Below are positions 8,759-20,468 of a DNA stretch of 64,000 bases, piece after piece. This DNA is from Pseudomonas viridiflava (GTDB lineage Bacteria; Pseudomonadota; Gammaproteobacteria; Pseudomonadales; Pseudomonadaceae). A model generated the notes under the pieces. It did no database searches. It saw nothing but the letters and a program-made list of their open reading frames with translations, and was not told the origin of the DNA. Made by a program: the position numbers and the translations under genes. The stretch lies in the NCBI RefSeq assembly GCF_900582195.1, contig NZ_UTHA01000001.1, forward strand, positions 310,001-374,000, in the 5' to 3' direction. Positions within the stretch are counted from its first letter, which is position 1; every line of letters starts with the position of its first letter.

Positions 8759-8788
8759 GGGGTTGGTCACAGATTTGTGATCAACCCC
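8759..8788. terminator. Long stem-loop just past spuH
   Basis: GGGGTTGGTCACA - GATT - TGTGATCAACCCC: 13 bp arms with one mismatch, six bases beyond the spuH stop codon. No U-run follows on the minus strand, so it is more likely an mRNA 3'-end stabiliser or a Rho-stop boundary than an intrinsic terminator. Confidence 0.5.
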
Positions 8789-8794
8789 ATTGGC

Positions 8795-9685
8795 TTACGC
8801 CGCTTCCGGGCTTGGCGCCCGGCGCACGTCCGGTTGCTTCCACGAATCGGCTGCGCTTTCTTCGATGGCTTGCTGGATGGCTTTCTTGCGCGCTTCTTCG
8901 GCACGGCGGCTGAAGAACCAGACCATGAAGGTCACGATCGATACCGCCAGCAGAATCAGGCTCGCCACGGCGTTGATCTCAGGCTTCACACCCAGACGAA
9001 CTGCCGAGAACACTTCCATCGGCAAGGTCGTCGAACCAGGACCCGAGACAAAGCTCGCCAGCACCAGGTCATCCAGCGACAGCGCGAACGACATCATGCC
9101 GCCCGCCGCCAGCGATGGCGCGATCATCGGAATGGTGATCAGGAAGAACACCTTCCACGGCCGGGCACCGAGGTCCATCGCCGCTTCTTCGATCGACAGG
9201 TCCAGCTCACGCAGACGCGCCGACACCACCACTGCCACATACGCCGCACAGAATGTGGTGTGGGCGATCCAGATGGTGACGATGCCACGTTCCTGCGGCC
9301 AGCCGATCATCTGCGCCATGGCCACGAACAACAGCAACAGCGACAGACCGGTGATCACCTCAGGCATCACCAACGGCGCCGTCACCAGACCGCCGAACAG
9401 CGTACGGCCCTTGAAGCGCGTGATGCGCGTCAGCACGAACGCCGCCAGCGTGCCCAGCGCCACCGCGGCAACTGCGGTGTAGCAGGCGATTTCCAGCGAG
9501 CGCAACACCGAGCCCATCAGTTGCGTATTGTCGAGCAGGCCGACGTACCACTTGATCGACCAGCCGCCCCACACCGTCACCAGTTTCGAGGCGTTGAACG
9601 AGTAGATCACCAGGATCAGCATCGGCAGGTAGATGAACAACAAACCGATGACCAGCATCAGGCTGGAGAAACGGATGCGCTTCAT
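8795..9685 (-). CDS. spuH: Polyamine ABC transporter permease SpuH (PotI family)
   Basis: 296 residues. Six predicted membrane helices with the binding-protein-dependent permease (EAA) loop EEAAMDLGARPWKVFFLITIPMIAP near residues 175-199. It forms the inner-membrane channel together with SpuG for putrescine/spermidine import, powered by SpuF. Last gene of the leftward spu operon; its ATG overlaps the spuG stop (ATGA). The charged C-terminal extension rich in E, K and A is a cytosolic tail. Confidence 0.93.
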   Translation of the reverse strand: MKRIRFSSLMLVIGLLFIYLPMLILVIYSFNASKLVTVWGGWSIKWYVGLLDNTQLMGSVLRSLEIACYTAVAAVALGTLAAFVLTRITRFKGRTLFGGLVTAPLVMPEVITGLSLLLLFVAMAQMIGWPQERGIVTIWIAHTTFCAAYVAVVVSARLRELDLSIEEAAMDLGARPWKVFFLITIPMIAPSLAAGGMMSFALSLDDLVLASFVSGPGSTTLPMEVFSAVRLGVKPEINAVASLILLAVSIVTFMVWFFSRRAEEARKKAIQQAIEESAADSWKQPDVRRAPSPEAA

Positions 9686-10602
9686 TCTTTGCCCTCCATT
9701 TCTTTGGCCTGACTGCGGTTGAACAGAATGATCGGCACAATCAGGATCGCCAGCATCACCACTGCCAGCGCGGATGCCACCGGCCAGTCACGGTTATTGA
9801 AGAACTCTTGCCAGAGCACTTTACCGATCATCAGGGTTTCCGGACCGCCGAGCAGTTCCGGGATCACGAACTCACCGACCACCGGGATGAACACCAGCAT
9901 GCAGCCGGCAATGATGCCGTTCTTGGACAGCGGAATAGTGATTTTCCAGAAGCTGTTGAAGGTGCTCGAACCCAGGTCCGATGCGGCTTCCAGCAGACTG
10001 TGATCGTGCTTCACCAGGTTGGCGTACAACGGCAGGATCATGAATGGCAGGTACGAGTAAACGACGCCGATGTACACCGCCAGGTTGGTGTTGAGGATCT
10101 GCAGTGGCTCATCGATGAAGCCCATGCTCATCAGAAAACCGTTGAGCAAACCGTTGTTGCTGAGGATGCCCATCCACGCGTAAACGCGAATCAGGATCGC
10201 CGTCCAGGTCGGCATCATGATCAGCAGCACCAGCACCGTTTGCAGCTCTTTACGGGCGGTGGCGATGGCGTAGGCCATCGGGTAGCCAATCACCAGACAA
10301 AGAATGGTACTGATCAGCGCCATCTTCAGCGAGCCGAGGTAAGCGGCGATATACAACTCGTCGCCCGCCAGCATCGCGTAGTTACCCAGGTTCAGCAGCA
10401 GTTGCAGCTTCTGCTCGGCGTACGTGTAGATCTCGGTATACGGCGGGATCGCCACGTCGGCTTCGGCGAAGCTGATCTTCAGAACGATGAAGAACGGCAA
10501 CATGAAGAACAGGAACAGCCAGATGAACGGGACCCCGATGACCAGTTGGCGGCCATTGGGGATTATTCGGTTGATGCGGCGTTTGAATTTGCGCATGTTC
10601 AT
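9682..10602 (-). CDS. spuG: Polyamine ABC transporter permease SpuG (PotH family)
   Basis: 306 residues from ATG 10602, which overlaps the spuF stop codon (ATGA on the minus strand); an upstream start at 10638 would run into spuF and is not needed. The basic N-terminus (MRKFKRRINRIIP) precedes six membrane helices, and the EAA loop is LLEAASDLGSSTFNSFWKITIP. Partner of SpuH in the polyamine channel. The ATGA junctions on both sides indicate translational coupling of spuF, spuG and spuH. Confidence 0.93.
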   Translation of the reverse strand: MNMRKFKRRINRIIPNGRQLVIGVPFIWLFLFFMLPFFIVLKISFAEADVAIPPYTEIYTYAEQKLQLLLNLGNYAMLAGDELYIAAYLGSLKMALISTILCLVIGYPMAYAIATARKELQTVLVLLIMMPTWTAILIRVYAWMGILSNNGLLNGFLMSMGFIDEPLQILNTNLAVYIGVVYSYLPFMILPLYANLVKHDHSLLEAASDLGSSTFNSFWKITIPLSKNGIIAGCMLVFIPVVGEFVIPELLGGPETLMIGKVLWQEFFNNRDWPVASALAVVMLAILIVPIILFNRSQAKEMEGKE

Positions 10603-11741
10603 GAGCGAAGTACCACGCCGCTGTCGTCTTCCCACCACACGTAAACCTGATCGCCCCAGGTCGGACGCGCGCCACGGCGCTCGGCGTTGGCGACGAACGA
10701 CTGCACCAGTTTGCCGCTCGGCAATTCAACGTAGAACACCGAGTGTCCGCCGAGGTAGGCGATGTCGTGCACCTTGCCGCTCGACCAGTTGTATTCGCAG
10801 GTCGGTTGATCGGCTGTAACCAGCAGCTTCTCCGGACGGATCGCGTAAGTCACGGACTTGTCCTGCACCGAGGTGCTGATGCCGTGGCCGACGTAGATCT
10901 GCCGGTCGAGGTCTTTGCAGGTGATGGTCGCGTGGCCCTCAGCGTCGTCGATCACTTCGCCTTCGAAGATGTTGACGTTGCCGATGAATTCGCAGACCAG
11001 ACGGCTGGTCGGGGTTTCGTAGATGTCGATCGGGCTGCCGATCTGGGCGATCCAGCCCAGGTGCATGATCGCGATGCGCTCGGCCATGGTCATGGCCTCT
11101 TCCTGGTCGTGGGTCACCATCACGCAAGTCACACCGACGCGCTCGATGATTTCCACCAGTTCCAGCTGCATCTGCGAACGCAGTTTCTTGTCCAGTGCGC
11201 CCATCGGCTCATCGAGCAGCAGCAGTTTCGGGCGCTTGGCCAGCGAACGTGCCAGCGCCACGCGCTGACGCTGACCGCCCGACAGTTGGTGCGGCTTGCG
11301 CTTGGCGTACTGGCTCATCTGCACCAGCTTGAGCATCTCGGCCACGCGTGCATCGACTTCAGCCGCCGGGATCTTGTCCTGCTTGAGACCGAAGGCGATG
11401 TTCTGCGCCACGGTCATGTGCGGGAACAAGGCGTACGACTGGAACATCATGTTGATCGGACGTTCGTACGGCGGCATGTCGGTGATGTCGACGCCGTCGA
11501 GGAAAATGCGCCCCTCCGTGGGCCGTTCGAACCCTGCCAGCATCCGCAGCAGAGTGGATTTGCCCGATCCCGAACCGCCGAGCAGGGCGAAGATTTCGCC
11601 CTTTTTGATTTCCAGGGACACATCGTCCACGGCAATCGTCTCGTCGAACTTCTTCGTGACCCGGTCGATTTTGACCAACACCTGTTTCGGTGTCTGGTCG
11701 CCCTCGAGGGCTTTCTTATAGGCGCCGGAGGCAACTGCCAT
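10599..11741 (-). CDS. spuF: Polyamine ABC transporter ATP-binding protein SpuF (PotG family)
   Basis: 380 residues. Walker A GGSGSGKST at 55-63, signature LSGGQ at 153-157, Walker B LLLLDEP at 173-179, and a C-terminal TOBE-type regulatory region from ~residue 300 (YAIRPEKLLV). This is the PotG/PotA arrangement. It hydrolyses ATP to drive polyamine import through SpuG/SpuH. The first ~20 residues precede the ABC fold, as in PotG proteins. Confidence 0.95.
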   Translation of the reverse strand: MAVASGAYKKALEGDQTPKQVLVKIDRVTKKFDETIAVDDVSLEIKKGEIFALLGGSGSGKSTLLRMLAGFERPTEGRIFLDGVDITDMPPYERPINMMFQSYALFPHMTVAQNIAFGLKQDKIPAAEVDARVAEMLKLVQMSQYAKRKPHQLSGGQRQRVALARSLAKRPKLLLLDEPMGALDKKLRSQMQLELVEIIERVGVTCVMVTHDQEEAMTMAERIAIMHLGWIAQIGSPIDIYETPTSRLVCEFIGNVNIFEGEVIDDAEGHATITCKDLDRQIYVGHGISTSVQDKSVTYAIRPEKLLVTADQPTCEYNWSSGKVHDIAYLGGHSVFYVELPSGKLVQSFVANAERRGARPTWGDQVYVWWEDDSGVVLRS

Positions 11742-11807
11742 TTACGAAACTCCCAGAAAAAAACAGTGCAGTCCGCCCCGCAAGGCGAACCCAGGATAGT
11801 GTGTGCC

Positions 11808-14206
<2,399 letters not shown>

Positions 14207-14311
14207 GCGTTAATGCTCCAAATTTTTCTTTTTTGAACCACTTTGTTCAGCGGCCGAACCCGGACAACTGGAACCGCGGCTAGTCTGGCAAGATCCGAGG
14301 CGGTCTTTCAA

Positions 14312-14371
14312 GAAAAGACCAGCCTTTCTGACAGCTTTGAGCGCGAGCGCCACGGCTCCCCCGCTCAAAGC
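14312..14371. other. Two intercistronic stem-loops between spuC and spuD
   Basis: GGTCTTT-CAAGA-AAAGACC (14312-14330) is followed by GCTTTGAGCG .. CGCTCAAAGC (14334-14371, 10 bp perfect arms, 18-base loop), ending 8 bases before the spuC stop codon. They may limit read-through from spuC or mark an RNA processing site upstream of spuD. Confidence 0.55.
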
Positions 14372-14378
14372 CTAGCAC

Positions 14379-15743
14379 TTAGCCCTGCAACGCACTGAGG
14401 GTCAGGTCCAGACACTTGCGTGCCTTGGTCACCAGCTCATCGATCTCGGCTTTGCTGATCACCAGCGGTGGCGCGATGATCATGGTGTCGCCCACAGCGC
14501 GCATGATCAGGCCGTTGTCGAAGCAGAACTGGCGGCAGATCATGCCGACGCCCTTGCCTTCGTAACGCTTGCGCGTGGCCTTGTCCTGCACCAGCTCGAT
14601 CGCGCCCAACAGACCGACTCCGCGAACTTCACCCACCAACGGGTGATCGTTCAGTTCCCGCAGACGCTTCTGCAAATACGGTGCCGTTTCGTTGTGCGCG
14701 TTCTCGATAATTTTTTCATCGCGCAGGATGCGGATGTTTTCCAGGCCCACCGCGGCTGCCACCGGGTGACCGGAGTAAGTGAAACCGTGGTTGAAATCGC
14801 CACCCTCGTTGAGCACGGCTACGACGCTGTCGCGAACGATCAGGCCACCCATCGGGATGTAGCCGGAAGTCAGACCTTTGGCGATGGTCATCATGTCCGG
14901 CTTGAGATCATAGAAATCACTGCCGAACCACTCACCGGTACGGCCGAAACCGCAAATCACTTCGTCCGCCACGAACAGGATGTCGTACTTGGCGAGGATT
15001 TCCTTGATGCGCGGCCAGTAGCTGTCGGGCGGAATGATCACGCCACCGGCGCCCTGGATCGGCTCAGCAATAAAGGCTCCGACGTTGTCGACGCCGACTT
15101 CGAGAATCTTCTCTTCCAACTGATTGGCCGCCCAGATACCGAACTCTTCCGGGGACATGTCGCCACCCTCGGCGAACCAGTACGGCTGCGCGATGTGGAC
15201 AATGCCCGGGATCGGCAAGTCGCCTTGCTCGTGCATGTAAGTCATGCCACCGAGGCTCGCGCCGGCCACGGTCGAACCGTGATAACCGTTCTTGCGGCTG
15301 ATGATGACTTTCTTGTTTGGCTGGCCCTTGATCGCCCAGTAGTGGCGAACCATGCGCAGCATGGTGTCGTTGCCTTCGGAGCCGGAACCGGTGAAGAACA
15401 CATGATTCATGCCTTCCGGCGCGACGTCGGCAATCGCTTTGGCCAGCTCCAGTGCCGGCGGGTGCGCGGTCTGGAAGAACAGGTTGTAGTACGGCAGTTC
15501 GCGCATCTGTTTGGCGGCCGCGTCGGCCAGCTCATCGCGACCGTAACCGATGGCCACGCACCACAGACCGGCCATGCCGTCGAGAATCTTGTTGCCTTCG
15601 CTGTCCCACAGGTAAACGCCCTTGGCGTTGGTAATGATCCGCGGGCCTTTCTCTTTCAGCTGCTTGAAGTCGCTGAACGGGGCCAGGTGGTGATCATTGC
15701 TGAGTGCTTGCCACTCGCGGGTTTGCGGGTTGTTGCTGGTCAT
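14379..15743 (-). CDS. spuC: Polyamine:pyruvate aminotransferase SpuC
   Basis: 454 residues. Class-III PLP aminotransferase: [12 protein letters not shown] phosphate-binding region (119-130), [13 protein letters not shown] (154-166), D260 in [15 protein letters not shown] contacting the pyridine nitrogen, and the Schiff-base lysine K289 in [15 protein letters not shown]. Transfers amino groups from putrescine, cadaverine or spermidine to pyruvate, producing 4-aminobutanal and alanine. Between spuB and spuD in the same leftward operon. Confidence 0.95.
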   Translation of the reverse strand: MTSNNPQTREWQALSNDHHLAPFSDFKQLKEKGPRIITNAKGVYLWDSEGNKILDGMAGLWCVAIGYGRDELADAAAKQMRELPYYNLFFQTAHPPALELAKAIADVAPEGMNHVFFTGSGSEGNDTMLRMVRHYWAIKGQPNKKVIISRKNGYHGSTVAGASLGGMTYMHEQGDLPIPGIVHIAQPYWFAEGGDMSPEEFGIWAANQLEEKILEVGVDNVGAFIAEPIQGAGGVIIPPDSYWPRIKEILAKYDILFVADEVICGFGRTGEWFGSDFYDLKPDMMTIAKGLTSGYIPMGGLIVRDSVVAVLNEGGDFNHGFTYSGHPVAAAVGLENIRILRDEKIIENAHNETAPYLQKRLRELNDHPLVGEVRGVGLLGAIELVQDKATRKRYEGKGVGMICRQFCFDNGLIMRAVGDTMIIAPPLVISKAEIDELVTKARKCLDLTLSALQG

Positions 15744-15799
15744 GCCAATTCTCCTTGTTATCGGTGAAGACGCGGCCGCTGAGGACCGCGCCCGGCGTA

Positions 15800-17158
15800 T
15801 CAGACGGCGAAGAGCAGGTACTCACGCTCCCAGGAACTGATCACGCGCTTGAAGTTTTCATGCTCGGCCCGTTTTACCGCGACGTAGCCTGTGATGAAGG
15901 TTTTGCCCAGGTACTTCTCGATGGTCGCGCTGTTTTCCATACGCTCCAGCGCGTCCTCAATGGTCAGCGGCAGACGCAGGTTGCGGCGCTCATAACCACG
16001 ACCCACCACTGGCGCGCTCGGGTTGAGGCCTTCGACCATGCCGATGTAGCCGCAGAGCAGGCTCGCGGCAATCGCCAGGTACGGGTTGGCGTCGGCGCCC
16101 GGCAGACGGTTTTCGACACGACGGTTTTGCGGGCCGGCATCCGGTACGCGCAGGCCGACGGTGCGGTTTTCTTCGCCCCACTCGACGTTCACCGGTGCCG
16201 AGGTGTCCGGCAGGAAGCGGCGGAACGAGTTGACGTTCGGCGCGAACAGCGGCAACAGCTCAGGGATCAGTTTCTGCAGACCACCGATGTGGTGCAGGAA
16301 CAACTGGCTCATGGTTCCGTCTTCATTGGAGAAGACGTTTTTGCCGGTCTCGATGTCGATGATGCTCTGGTGCAAGTGCATCGCGCTGCCCGGCTCGCCG
16401 GTCATCGGCTTGGCCATAAAGGTCGCGGCCACGTCGTGCTTGAGCGCGGCTTCGCGCATGGTGCGTTTGAACACCAGAATCTGGTCGGCCAGCGACAGTG
16501 CATCGCCGTGACGGAAGTTGATTTCCATCTGCGCCGTGCCGTCTTCGTGGATCAGCGTGTCGAGGTCCAGCTCCTGCAGTTCGCACCAGTCGTAAACGTC
16601 TTCGAACAGCGGGTCGAATTCGTTCGCCGCTTCAATGGAGAACGACTGACGACCGATTTCCGGACGGCCCGAGCGGCCAATCGGCGGCTGCAACGGATAG
16701 TCCGGGTCATCGCTGCGCTTGGTCAGGTAGAACTCCATTTCCGGCGCCACGATCGGCTGCCAGCCTTTGTCGGCATAGAGCTTGAGGACTTTCTTGAGGA
16801 CGTTGCGCGGCGACAGCTCGATCGGGTTGCCTTGCTTGTCGTAGGTGTCGTGGATCACTTGAGCAGTTGGCTCGATGGCCCACGGCACCATGTACACAGC
16901 GTTCTGGTCGGGGCGGCAGATCATGTCGATGTCGGCCGGGTCGAGCAGTTCGTAATAGATGTCGTCTTCGACGTAATCGCCGGTCACGGTCTGCAACAGC
17001 ACGCTCTCGGGCAGGCGCATGCCTTTTTCGGCGATGAACTTGTTGGTCGGCGAGATCTTGCCCCGGGTGATCCCGGTCAAGTCGGCGATCATGCATTCGA
17101 CTTCTGTGATCTTGTGGTCTTTCAACCAATCGGTGAGCTGGTCGAGGTTGTTACTCAT
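15800..17158 (-). CDS. spuB: Gamma-glutamylpolyamine synthetase SpuB (glutamine synthetase family)
   Basis: 452 residues, ATG 17158 with AGAGG upstream. Glutamine-synthetase fold with the metal/ATP-site segments APEMEFYL (~145), [11 protein letters not shown] (~218), [10 protein letters not shown] (~262) and [18 protein letters not shown] (~358). Members of this clade ligate glutamate to putrescine and related amines rather than to ammonia. First intact gene of the spu operon here because spuA upstream is only a remnant. Paralogous to spuI, which points the other way. Confidence 0.92.
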   Translation of the reverse strand: MSNNLDQLTDWLKDHKITEVECMIADLTGITRGKISPTNKFIAEKGMRLPESVLLQTVTGDYVEDDIYYELLDPADIDMICRPDQNAVYMVPWAIEPTAQVIHDTYDKQGNPIELSPRNVLKKVLKLYADKGWQPIVAPEMEFYLTKRSDDPDYPLQPPIGRSGRPEIGRQSFSIEAANEFDPLFEDVYDWCELQELDLDTLIHEDGTAQMEINFRHGDALSLADQILVFKRTMREAALKHDVAATFMAKPMTGEPGSAMHLHQSIIDIETGKNVFSNEDGTMSQLFLHHIGGLQKLIPELLPLFAPNVNSFRRFLPDTSAPVNVEWGEENRTVGLRVPDAGPQNRRVENRLPGADANPYLAIAASLLCGYIGMVEGLNPSAPVVGRGYERRNLRLPLTIEDALERMENSATIEKYLGKTFITGYVAVKRAEHENFKRVISSWEREYLLFAV

Positions 17159-17252
17159 AAATGCCTCTGGGCTGAGTCTCCTGACATGATGTCAGGCAAA
17201 GTTTGACGCTCTGGGCGTCGCGTTAAAGGGGGCTTGCTCGCGCAGTGTCGGC

Positions 17253-17609
17253 TTACGCCTGGCACCGCGCATAGACAATGAAAGAGGAGCTTACCTGCCC
17301 TTTACGCTGGCGTTGCATTTCCTGTGCACAGTCAAAGCGTGCAGAATCGTGAGCACGGCTTGGCAAGCGGCCCAGGCTTTGGCAGTGAAAGAGATCTATA
17401 TTGGAAGGAGACGCCATAAACCGGATGCTTTCCCGTACGTCCAGAATATCGGACGCTGGCGCTTGAACGGCCATGGACGGGAACATCGTCGGCAGCTTGT
17501 CAGCCATGCTGGCTGCGCTACGGACGGATTGGTCGCCACTGATGTGATGAGCATGCAGACCGGACTGTTGCGAGCAGTCGGTGATGCCGATTAACGGCAG
17601 GCGAGACAT
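17253..17609 (-). pseudogene. spuA: spuA remnant (N-terminal ~100 residues of gamma-glutamyl hydrolase, truncated)
   Basis: A 118-codon frame opens MSRLPLIGITDCSQQSG and continues HHISGD, ASDILD, ASPSNI and AHDSARF, matching in order the N-terminal half of class-I glutamine-amidotransferase-like proteins of the SpuA/PuuD type (usual pattern MSRLPLIGVT.., H-x-x-GDKYV, GSPSN, AHDPARD; usual length ~250). The match ends near residue 100. The catalytic cysteine region (ICRG) and the His/Glu of the triad are absent, and only 94 bp remain before spuB. The position, first gene of the spu operon, is where spuA belongs. The frame is still open with a GGGGTG ahead of its ATG, so a short inactive peptide could be made. 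The family match is from memory. Confidence 0.75.
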
Positions 17610-17887
17610 GAAGCACCCCGGTATTATTGCTGTTATGGGTTTGATCGGAGCTTAGCCTTGTTCATTTTTTTACACAACACCCCCGTAAAAAATACAACAC
17701 GGCCTGCTCAAGCCCGCGGGTGCCCAGCGTCACAAGGACTAAAAACCGCCCCAAAGTGCCCCATAAATGCCCTTGCGGCGCTTTTTTAGGGCAAAAAAGC
17801 CCTCGCTTGACTTCGGCAGGCCGTTCGGGTTGACTGAAACCAGAAAAGATCAATGATTGATATTTTTAACAACAAAGGTGTTGCATC
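17610..17887. promoter_or_regulatory. Divergent spuI / spu operon control region
   Basis: 278 bp between the spuA remnant and spuI. It is AT-richer than the flanks and contains an AGGGC-AAAAAA-GCCCT hairpin (17788-17803). A weak rightward promoter candidate is TTGACT 17830-17835 with ATGATT 17853-17858 at 17 bp spacing. No clear sigma-54 GG/GC pair was found. Polyamine-responsive control is expected here but no operator could be recognised. Confidence 0.45.
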
Positions 17888-19264
17888 ATGTCGGTACCCC
17901 CGCGTGCCGTTCAGCTTAACGAAGCGAACGCGTTCCTTAAGGAACATCCTGAGGTTCTGTACGTTGACCTTCTGATTGCGGATATGAATGGTGTGGTGCG
18001 CGGCAAGCGCATTGAACGCACCAGCCTCCACAAGGTTTACGAGAAAGGCATCAACCTGCCGGCCTCTCTATTTGCTCTGGATATCAATGGCTCTACGGTG
18101 GAAAGCACCGGTCTGGGCCTGGACATCGGCGACGCCGACCGTATCTGCTATCCAATCCCCGATACCCTGTGCAACGAGCCATGGCAGAAGCGCCCGACCG
18201 CGCAACTGTTGATGACCATGCACGAACTCGAAGGCGACCCGTTCTTCGCCGATCCGCGTGAAGTACTCCGTCAGGTTGTTGCAAAGTTTGACGAGCTGGG
18301 CCTGACCATCTGCGCCGCCTTCGAACTCGAGTTCTACCTGATCGACCAGGAAAACGTGAACGGCCGTCCACAGCCGCCACGCTCGCCGATCTCCGGCAAA
18401 CGCCCGCACTCGACCCAGGTCTACCTGATCGACGACCTCGACGAATACGTCGACTGCCTCCAGGACATTCTGGAAGGTGCCAAAGAGCAAGGCATCCCGG
18501 CCGACGCCATCGTCAAGGAAAGTGCCCCGGCGCAGTTCGAAGTGAACCTGCACCACGTCGCTGACCCGATCAAGGCCTGCGACTACGCGGTACTGCTCAA
18601 GCGTCTGATCAAGAACATCGCCTACGACCATGAAATGGACACTACCTTCATGGCCAAGCCGTACCCGGGCCAGGCAGGTAATGGTCTGCACGTACACATT
18701 TCGATTCTGGATAAAGAAGGCAAAAACATTTTTGCCAGCGAGGATCCCGAGCAGAACGCCGCGCTGCGTCACGCGATCGGCGGTGTGCTCGAGACCCTGC
18801 CCGCGCAGATGGCTTTCCTCTGCCCGAACGTCAACTCGTACCGTCGTTTCGGCGCACAGTTCTATGTACCGAATTCGCCGTGCTGGGGCCTGGACAACCG
18901 CACCGTGGCGATTCGCGTACCGACCGGCTCTGCCGATGCCGTGCGTATCGAACACCGCGTAGCCGGTGCTGATGCCAACCCGTATCTGTTGATGGCGTCG
19001 GTTCTGGCTGGTGTGCACCACGGTCTGACCAACAAGATCGAACCGGGCGCGCCAGTCGAAGGCAACAGCTACGAACAGAACGAGCAAAGCCTGCCGAACA
19101 ACTTGCGCGATGCCCTGCGCGAGCTGGACGACAGCGAGGTGATGGCCAAGTACATCGATCCGAAGTACATCGATATCTTCGTCGCCTGCAAGGAAAGCGA
19201 GCTGGAGGAGTTCGAACACTCCATCTCCGACCTTGAGTACAACTGGTATCTGCATACCGTTTAA
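17888..19264 (+). CDS. spuI: Gamma-glutamylpolyamine synthetase SpuI (glutamine synthetase family)
   Basis: 458 residues, ATG 17888 preceded by AAAGG. Glutamine-synthetase fold: FELEFYLI (~143), QFEVNLHHV (~217), GNGLHVHISILD (~260), NVNSYRRFG (~318), [21 protein letters not shown] (~355). Same clade as SpuB and PuuA: ATP-dependent gamma-glutamylation of putrescine/diaminopropane/spermidine. Single gene divergent from the spu operon, ending at its own intrinsic terminator. With spuA broken, removal of the glutamyl group must come from another locus. Confidence 0.92.
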   Translation: MSVPPRAVQLNEANAFLKEHPEVLYVDLLIADMNGVVRGKRIERTSLHKVYEKGINLPASLFALDINGSTVESTGLGLDIGDADRICYPIPDTLCNEPWQKRPTAQLLMTMHELEGDPFFADPREVLRQVVAKFDELGLTICAAFELEFYLIDQENVNGRPQPPRSPISGKRPHSTQVYLIDDLDEYVDCLQDILEGAKEQGIPADAIVKESAPAQFEVNLHHVADPIKACDYAVLLKRLIKNIAYDHEMDTTFMAKPYPGQAGNGLHVHISILDKEGKNIFASEDPEQNAALRHAIGGVLETLPAQMAFLCPNVNSYRRFGAQFYVPNSPCWGLDNRTVAIRVPTGSADAVRIEHRVAGADANPYLLMASVLAGVHHGLTNKIEPGAPVEGNSYEQNEQSLPNNLRDALRELDDSEVMAKYIDPKYIDIFVACKESELEEFEHSISDLEYNWYLHTV

Positions 19265-19283
19265 GCGGATTGCGAACCAGATA

Positions 19284-19321
19284 AAAACGCCGTCGGCTGT
19301 CATAGCCCACGGCGTTTTTTT
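19284..19321 (+). terminator. Intrinsic terminator of spuI
   Basis: AAACGCCGTCGGCT-gtcat-AGCCCACGGCGTTT followed by a T-run of seven; stem with one bulge, 20 bases past the spuI stop. Confidence 0.85.
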
Positions 19322-19370
19322 ATGGCCGAACACAAATTCCTGGGTTGGGGTGAATGGCCGCCTGCGGCGG

Positions 19371-19460
19371 TTCGCGAGCAAGCTCGCTCCCACAGGGGGC
19401 TGTGTGTACAAATACACAAGTTCACTGGAGATCAAATGTGGGAGCGAGCCTGCTCGCGAA
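19371..19460. repeat. REP doublet (REPIN)
   Basis: TTCGCGAGCAAGCTCGCTCC at 19371 and inverted TGTGGGAGCGAGCCTGCTCG at 19437, with ~42 bp between. CGCGAGC-first topology; lies between spuI and the TetR gene, 64 bp ahead of the latter's start. Confidence 0.92.
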
Positions 19461-19523
19461 GAGGCCGACAAGACAACGCGCAAGCCGGCTCGTACAATGC
19501 CCGCTGCCCCGCAGGAGACTTCC

Positions 19524-20150
19524 ATGACGCGACCCGCCCCCGTCCGCAAACCCCGTGCCCGCAGCCAGGCGCGCATCGATTCGATACTCGACGCCGCGCG
19601 CACATTGCTGGCGGCCGAGGGTGTGGCCAGTCTGTCGATCTACAGCGTTGCCGAGCGCGCGCAGATTCCGCCCTCCTCCGTGTATCACTTCTTCGCCAGT
19701 GTGCCGGCGCTGCTTGAGGCACTGACGGCAGATGTGCACGCGGCGTTTCGCGCTTGCCTGCAAGCGCCGATTGATCACGAAGCCCTGCGTGACTGGCGCG
19801 ATCTGTCGCGGCTGGTCGAGCAACGGATGCTGGAGATCTACGACGAAGACGCCGCCGCACGGCAGTTGATCCTCGCGCAACATGGTCTGACCGAAGTCAC
19901 TCAGGCTGACCGTCAGCACGACATCGAACTGGGCGACTTGATGCACAAGCTGTTCGATCATCACTTCGAGCTGCCGAGGTTGCCGGAGGATGTCGATGTG
20001 TTTGCCTTGGCGATGGAGTTGGGTGACCGGGTTTATGCGCGCTCGGTGCAGCAGCACGGGCAGATCACACCGCGCATGGCCGAGGAAGGGATGCGCGTGT
20101 TTGATGCCTATATCGGGTTGTATTTGCCGCCTTATCTACCCAAGCGCTGA
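19524..20150 (+). CDS. TetR family transcriptional regulator
   Basis: 208 residues, ATG 19524 with GCAGGAG upstream; longer in-frame starts run through the REP doublet and are rejected. Residues ~13-60 are the TetR DNA-binding domain (SQARIDSILDAARTLLAAEG..SVAERAQIPPSSVYHFFAS). The C-terminal half is a helical ligand/dimer domain with no recognisable effector motif. Targets unknown; it converges on the ssu operon and follows spuI, and there is no divergent partner. Its stop codon is the first base triplet of a long palindrome. Confidence 0.88.
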   Translation: MTRPAPVRKPRARSQARIDSILDAARTLLAAEGVASLSIYSVAERAQIPPSSVYHFFASVPALLEALTADVHAAFRACLQAPIDHEALRDWRDLSRLVEQRMLEIYDEDAAARQLILAQHGLTEVTQADRQHDIELGDLMHKLFDHHFELPRLPEDVDVFALAMELGDRVYARSVQQHGQITPRMAEEGMRVFDAYIGLYLPPYLPKR

Positions 20151-20194
20151 GCCCTGAACGTTCCCACGCTCTGCGTGGGAACGTTCAGGGCTCA
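20148..20194. terminator. 22-bp-arm perfect palindrome between tetR-type gene and ssuF
   Basis: Arms TGAGCCCTGAACGTTCCCAC.. (20148-20169) and its exact complement (20173-20194) around a TCT loop. The first three bases are the stop codon of the regulator gene. The core CGTTCCCACGCtctGCGTGGGAACG is shared with the repeats at 25219 and 43209. It could end transcription from both sides (the facing gene is ssuF), but there is no long T-run. Confidence 0.65.
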
Positions 20195-20225
20195 CGCCTT
20201 CCAGGGTTGTTTTTTACTCACCGGC

Positions 20226-20441
20226 TTACAACTTGGCGATCGACACCTCGGTGGATTTCACAAAGGCGATCACTTCGCTGCCCACCACCAGTTCCAGCTC
20301 TTTGACCGAGCGGGTGGTGATCACCGAAGTAACGATGCCCGAAGCGGTCTGCACGTCGATTTCCGACAGCACGTCGCCGAGGACGATTTCCTTGATCGAG
20401 CCTTTGAACTGGTTACGGACGTTGATGGCTTTGATAGTCAT
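20226..20441 (-). CDS. ssuF: Molybdopterin-binding-type (Mop/TOBE) protein SsuF
   Basis: 71 residues, one Mop/TOBE domain: MTIKAINVRNQFKGSIKEI..GDVLSEIDVQT..VTSVITTRSVKELEL..VIAFVKSTEVSIAK. Single-Mop proteins (molbindins) bind oxyanions such as molybdate as oligomers. At the end of ssuEADCB in Pseudomonas the equivalent gene is named ssuF and is reported as needed for sulfonate use, with unclear biochemistry. Lies 27 bp after ssuB. Confidence 0.88.
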   Translation of the reverse strand: MTIKAINVRNQFKGSIKEIVLGDVLSEIDVQTASGIVTSVITTRSVKELELVVGSEVIAFVKSTEVSIAKL

Positions 20442-20468
20442 GGCAATGATTCCTGTCGTTTGCTTGAG

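Noticed and set aside
17610..17887. Sigma-54 promoter for spuI
   Set aside because: No GG-N10-GC arrangement with proper flanks was found in the gap.
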